Shown here piece after piece: positions 15,634-18,765 of a stretch of 18,765 nt of DNA. Every line of letters starts with the position of its first letter. Position 1 is the first letter of the stretch. The stretch comes from CAYMEV01 sp964389675 [NCBI: uncultured Candidatus Sumerlaeota bacterium] (GTDB taxonomy: Bacteria > CAYMEV01): positions 77,203 to 95,967 of the forward strand of contig CAYMEV010000014.1 in NCBI GenBank assembly GCA_964389675.1. The letters are read 5' to 3'. The notes beneath the pieces were generated by a model. It saw nothing but the letters and a program-made list of their open reading frames with translations. It ran no database searches and was not told where the DNA came from. The translations under genes were made by a program, and so were the position numbers.

Positions 15634-15809
15634 TAGCCTGCTCCTTTGATAAATATAATAGATCAAATGTGCATGCTGTTCAAATATAATTTTATTCTTC
15701 CAAAAATATGATCATAATTATTCTTTATAATTTGCATGACTGATAGCATATATGTATACTGATAAATATCCCAAAATACCAAATGTATCTTCTGGGAGGT
15801 TTAGATTAG

Positions 15810-15989
15810 ATGAAGAACCTGGTCCCGCGGTTTATTCTGGATAAGTACAGCAAAAACCTACTCTCCGGCAAATTTAAGGCCTATACCATGTTCATTGATA
15901 TATCAGGCTTTACCCCGATGACCCAGGACCTTATGTCCCATGGCAATATCTGGTATGCAAAATTTCTTTTGTGTTTTAAAAATTATTGA
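15810..15989 (+). pseudogene. Truncated 5' end of a second class III cyclase gene
   Basis: ATG at 15810 with GGGAGGT (15794-15800) upstream and TGA at 15987-15989, 59 codons. The first 45 residues align without gaps to the start of the large cyclase gene (23 of 45 identical), including the metal-binding Asp at residue 30 (FIDISGFT) and the motif LMSHG. Identity stops sharply after codon 45 (15944): the expected EGAE block is missing and an unrelated AT-rich tail, NIWYAKFLLCFKNY, follows. The second metal Asp and the rest of the cyclase domain are absent, so it cannot be an active cyclase. The remnant keeps its own ribosome binding site and may still be transcribed. Confidence 0.8.
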
Positions 15990-16003
15990 AAAGACTTTGC
16001 ATA
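15954..16003. repeat. 50-bp inverted-repeat element next to cyclase break
   Basis: TATGCAAA (15954-15961) and TTTGCATA (15996-16003) are perfect 8-bp inverted repeats; inner CTTTT and AAAAG can extend the stem. A T-rich stretch (AAAAGATTTTTG) follows on the plus strand. It starts 10 bp after the point where the cyclase homology ends. It could be a terminator or the scar of a small mobile element. Confidence 0.45.
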
Positions 16004-16039
16004 AAAGATTTTTGTAATATGGACAGACTTTTCTTATGC

Positions 16040-18765
16040 TCAGTTAATATCGGTTAATTTGTAATTTATTATTATTTCTCCAGTTCTTGAATCTATTTCA
16101 CAAATAAATTGCTCCATAGGATGCATTGGCTTAATTAAAATTGTATATATTTTATTTCCATAAAATTTTAGAAATGAATTGCTATAACTGTAAATATTAT
16201 AATCTGTTGTCTTATTCTGCCATATTACAGTACCTGTCTTAACATCAACTGCATATAAAAAATCATAGAAAGAACCAAATCCGCTAATATCAAGTCTATA
16301 TATAATATCTGAACATAGCAGCAATTGGGAAGCATAGCCATAATCGCCGGGTAAAAAGCAAGACTCCATCCATCTATTAATACCTGTATTGATGTCCATA
16401 TACTGCAGATAGCTAAAATTCTCCAGGGAGCCTGGGCGGGGCGGTCTTTGTTCTTCCATAATGATCTCACCCTGCAGATTTTTAAGAGGATAATAAGCTG
16501 TCCCTATATGTGGTGATATTTTTCCCGGGACTCTGCTTACAAAACATAAGTGATTTTCAAATGTGAATATCTCTCCTCTAACTTCACCATTTGTTCTGTA
16601 TTTCCATAATCCAATTCCGCTATTCTTATCAATAGCATAGATGTTCCAATTCCAATTTCCAATAAAGATTATATCATTGCAGATTGTAGGAGTTGAGCTG
16701 ATACCTCCACTTATATGGAATATCCATTGTGTTCTGCCATTAAAACGGTCTATTGCATAAACATATCCCCTGTCTGTCCCAAAATACAGAATATCATTAT
16801 TAAGTAATGGTTTTGAAAGAACATTTCCAACAATTTCAATTTTCCACTTTTCTTTGCCGTTTTTTGAATCTATAGCAAGGAAAAAATTATTAGAACCTGT
16901 CAAATTAATGGGTGTACTTCCTGACTTATGAATAAAACAGCTTCCTATATATATATTATCTTCATATATAACTGGAGGAGAATTAAGAATTTTCTGACCA
17001 AGATCATATTTCCATACAAGGTCACCTGTAGTGAGATCCACTGCGTAGTATGCATTAGATATTACCTTCTCTTCAAAGTCACTTAATATTTTTTTTATGG
17101 TCTTTCCTTTCATTCCTTTTTCCAGCTTTGTTTTTAATTCAGAGTCATTAATTTCTCTTCTTGTACTGCTTACGATACCTGCCTCAAATAATAATATAGG
17201 CAGGTCGAAAGCAGATGACACTTTAAAAAGTGATGCAGGTGCGACCTCTTCAAATGGATACTTTACAGAATGTATTATTTTCCCTTTATGAATATCATAT
17301 GCTGAAATATGGCATTCTGACGGATATATCCGTATGTCTTTTTCTTTTTGTTTGTTTATAAGATCATAGAAAACTATAATATTTTCTGATGATAATGGAT
17401 ATGATGCAGCCAGATCTCGCTGCCTAGTTTCCCAGCGGAATTTATCCTGCATACTCGAAATAGCGTATAAAGCTGTGTAGCAGACATCACTGTTATATAA
17501 CTCTGTTCCATAATACATTACTTCATCATGTATTACCGCGGGTGAATTAAGCTCATCAACGATATAGTAATAACTGCTGCAAAGCCTCGGATTGTGGGGC
17601 TGGTGCTTGTCCCTATTTTCAGGAATACCAAAAATGCTGCCACTCGATCTTCGATAGTTTTCATTGCCTGTTCGCCACCATGTATTACCAATACCAATCT
17701 GATGGATCATCTCTCCTGAGATTATTATCTGATTACTGGGTATTTCTGATTCTAATTCTTCTACTCTATATTCTGCAGGAATATTGGTATAGATTTCCCT
17801 GCAATAGATTTCATATTTCCAATCTTCTGTACCTGTGTGTGCATTAAAGCAGTACAGATATTTGTAACCGTATTTTTTTTCATTATCATCAACGATGCCG
17901 GTAAAATAGACCCTTCCTTTATTCACAGCACATTGCATTATCTTTTGAAATGGGCCTGCTTTCCAGATCTCCCTGCCTGAATCTGCATCCACTGCATGAA
18001 AGTGATCTGTACCCAGAAATACAATTCCCTCGTATATGGCAGGAGAGTTCCTGGTAGATGCTCCCATGCTGATCTTCCAGATGAGATTCCCTTCTGTGTC
18101 TATGGAATATAAATGGCCATCCTGGCAGTTTATGAATATTCTGCCTTTATATATGGCAGGTGTTGTTTTAATTTCTCCCTGAGTTTTATACTTCCATACA
18201 ATATTGCCTGTCCCGGTATCTAATTTGTATAAATGCCTGTCCATACTGCCTATATACAGAGAACCCTCATAGATCTTGGGACTGGACAGGTGAAGTCCAG
18301 GGATCTCGGATCTCCATATCATGTCTCCATTGTCCTTATTAAGCGCATATACATATCCGTATGCAGTGCCGAAATAGACTGTACCATCAAGGATAACAGG
18401 GGAGGAGAAGACAGCAGGAGCAACAGGTCTTGAATAATCTGTAACATCCTCCCTCTTTACAGATGGCCTGCCTATTCTGGCCACCCATTCTTCCTTTCCT
18501 GAATCAATATCTACTGCATAAAAATGGCCATCATCCGTGCCAAAATATATTATTCTGTTAAATACTGCCGGTGTGGAGTGTATTAAACCCCCGTGCTTTA
18601 TTTTATAGATTAGATTACCCTTACAAAGCTGTGGTCCATCCTCTGGCTGTTCCTCTTCAATATGGATTCCCCTTATTCCATCGCCCGGATATACTCCTGT
18701 ATTCTGAAGATCTCCACCGAACTGGGGGGCAAAGCCCGGATAATCTATATGCCATACTCCATCCT
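16040..18765 (-). CDS. PQQ-like beta-propeller repeat protein (5' end beyond window)
   Basis: At least 907 residues. The frame stays open from the TGA at 16040-16042 to the right edge, so the N-terminus is outside the window; an internal GTG at 18484 is not the start. PQQ-like (PQQ_2) beta-propeller repeats occur throughout, each with a G-x-x-Y/F-A-hydrophobic-D-x-x-x-G-x-x-x-W core, for example YVYALNKDNGDMIW (18334-18375 region), LYKLDTGTGNIVW, YSIDTEGNLIW, YAVDLTTGDLVW, YAIDRFNGRTQW and YAVDVKTGTVIW. There are roughly ten or more repeats, enough for more than one propeller. Repeats are separated by long loops, and a low-similarity insert lies between the first and second sets (about 17100-17900). 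Most such proteins are periplasmic or surface-exposed; the signal peptide cannot be seen. No PQQ-dehydrogenase catalytic residues are apparent, so a binding or scaffold role is more likely. Confidence 0.85.
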   Translation of the reverse strand, partial: DGVWHIDYPGFAPQFGGDLQNTGVYPGDGIRGIHIEEEQPEDGPQLCKGNLIYKIKHGGLIHSTPAVFNRIIYFGTDDGHFYAVDIDSGKEEWVARIGRPSVKREDVTDYSRPVAPAVFSSPVILDGTVYFGTAYGYVYALNKDNGDMIWRSEIPGLHLSSPKIYEGSLYIGSMDRHLYKLDTGTGNIVWKYKTQGEIKTTPAIYKGRIFINCQDGHLYSIDTEGNLIWKISMGASTRNSPAIYEGIVFLGTDHFHAVDADSGREIWKAGPFQKIMQCAVNKGRVYFTGIVDDNEKKYGYKYLYCFNAHTGTEDWKYEIYCREIYTNIPAEYRVEELESEIPSNQIIISGEMIHQIGIGNTWWRTGNENYRRSSGSIFGIPENRDKHQPHNPRLCSSYYYIVDELNSPAVIHDEVMYYGTELYNSDVCYTALYAISSMQDKFRWETRQRDLAASYPLSSENIIVFYDLINKQKEKDIRIYPSECHISAYDIHKGKIIHSVKYPFEEVAPASLFKVSSAFDLPILLFEAGIVSSTRREINDSELKTKLEKGMKGKTIKKILSDFEEKVISNAYYAVDLTTGDLVWKYDLGQKILNSPPVIYEDNIYIGSCFIHKSGSTPINLTGSNNFFLAIDSKNGKEKWKIEIVGNVLSKPLLNNDILYFGTDRGYVYAIDRFNGRTQWIFHISGGISSTPTICNDIIFIGNWNWNIYAIDKNSGIGLWKYRTNGEVRGEIFTFENHLCFVSRVPGKISPHIGTAYYPLKNLQGEIIMEEQRPPRPGSLENFSYLQYMDINTGINRWMESCFLPGDYGYASQLLLCSDIIYRLDISGFGSFYDFLYAVDVKTGTVIWQNKTTDYNIYSYSNSFLKFYGNKIYTILIKPMHPMEQFICEIDSRTGEIIINYKLTDIN

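Noticed and set aside
18482-18484. GTG as the start of the PQQ-propeller gene
   Set aside because: The same frame continues upstream to the window edge with another clear propeller repeat (FYAVDIDSGKEEW), so the real start is outside.
1-18765. tRNA, rRNA, CRISPR arrays, transposases or integrases
   Set aside because: No cloverleaf-like sequence, regular spaced repeat or recognisable recombinase was seen on either strand by eye.

Overview
The window is about 18.8 kb of moderately AT-rich DNA and is most likely bacterial. Many genes have good Shine-Dalgarno sequences, for example before katA, the CPBP protease gene and the 14189 gene. ATG, TTG and probably GTG starts are used. One promoter with TATAAT and TTGAAA boxes overlaps a Fur/PerR-type operator. 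Arginine AGG/AGA and isoleucine ATA codons are common. No rRNA, tRNA, CRISPR array or transposase is visible, so the phylum cannot be fixed. The protein families fit a free-living, deep-branching or uncultivated bacterium rich in TPR and signalling proteins; this placement is inference.

Left part (1-4850): a small helical protein converges on a three-domain TPR / GT9-like / FkbM methyltransferase gene, with a long hairpin at the junction. Next comes an oxidative-stress operon on the minus strand: a Fur-family regulator with all five PerR metal-ligand positions, a clade-3-like heme catalase whose ATG overlaps the perR stop (TAATG), and a DUF454 membrane protein. A 15-bp inverted repeat overlaps the predicted perR promoter, which suggests autoregulation by peroxide.

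Middle left (4851-7637): a 441-bp region without a convincing gene, then three plus-strand genes: a CPBP (Abi/CAAX-type) intramembrane protease, a multi-pass membrane protein with an HELGH motif, and a single-anchor protein of unknown function.

Centre (7638-13891): a very large minus-strand signalling protein shares the layout of mammalian soluble adenylyl cyclase: two class III cyclase domains, a STAND/AAA ATPase, then twelve TPRs in an exact 40-residue register. Divergent from it are an HD-domain phosphohydrolase and a SLOG/Rossmann-like protein. Together they could form a nucleotide-signal module (synthesis, breakdown, sensing), which is a hypothesis only. A small membrane protein converges on them.

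Right part (13892-18765): a tightly packed three-gene cassette of small unknown proteins, the last with net charge about -25, converges with a 2-bp gap on an unknown gene. Then comes the truncated 5' end of a second cyclase gene, with a good ribosome binding site, 23 of 45 residues identical to the large cyclase and an abrupt break after codon 45. A 50-bp inverted-repeat element follows the break. Last is a long PQQ-type beta-propeller gene that runs off the right edge and is much AT-richer at its 3' end than at its 5' end. The cyclase remnant and its junction are the clearest sign of rearrangement here.
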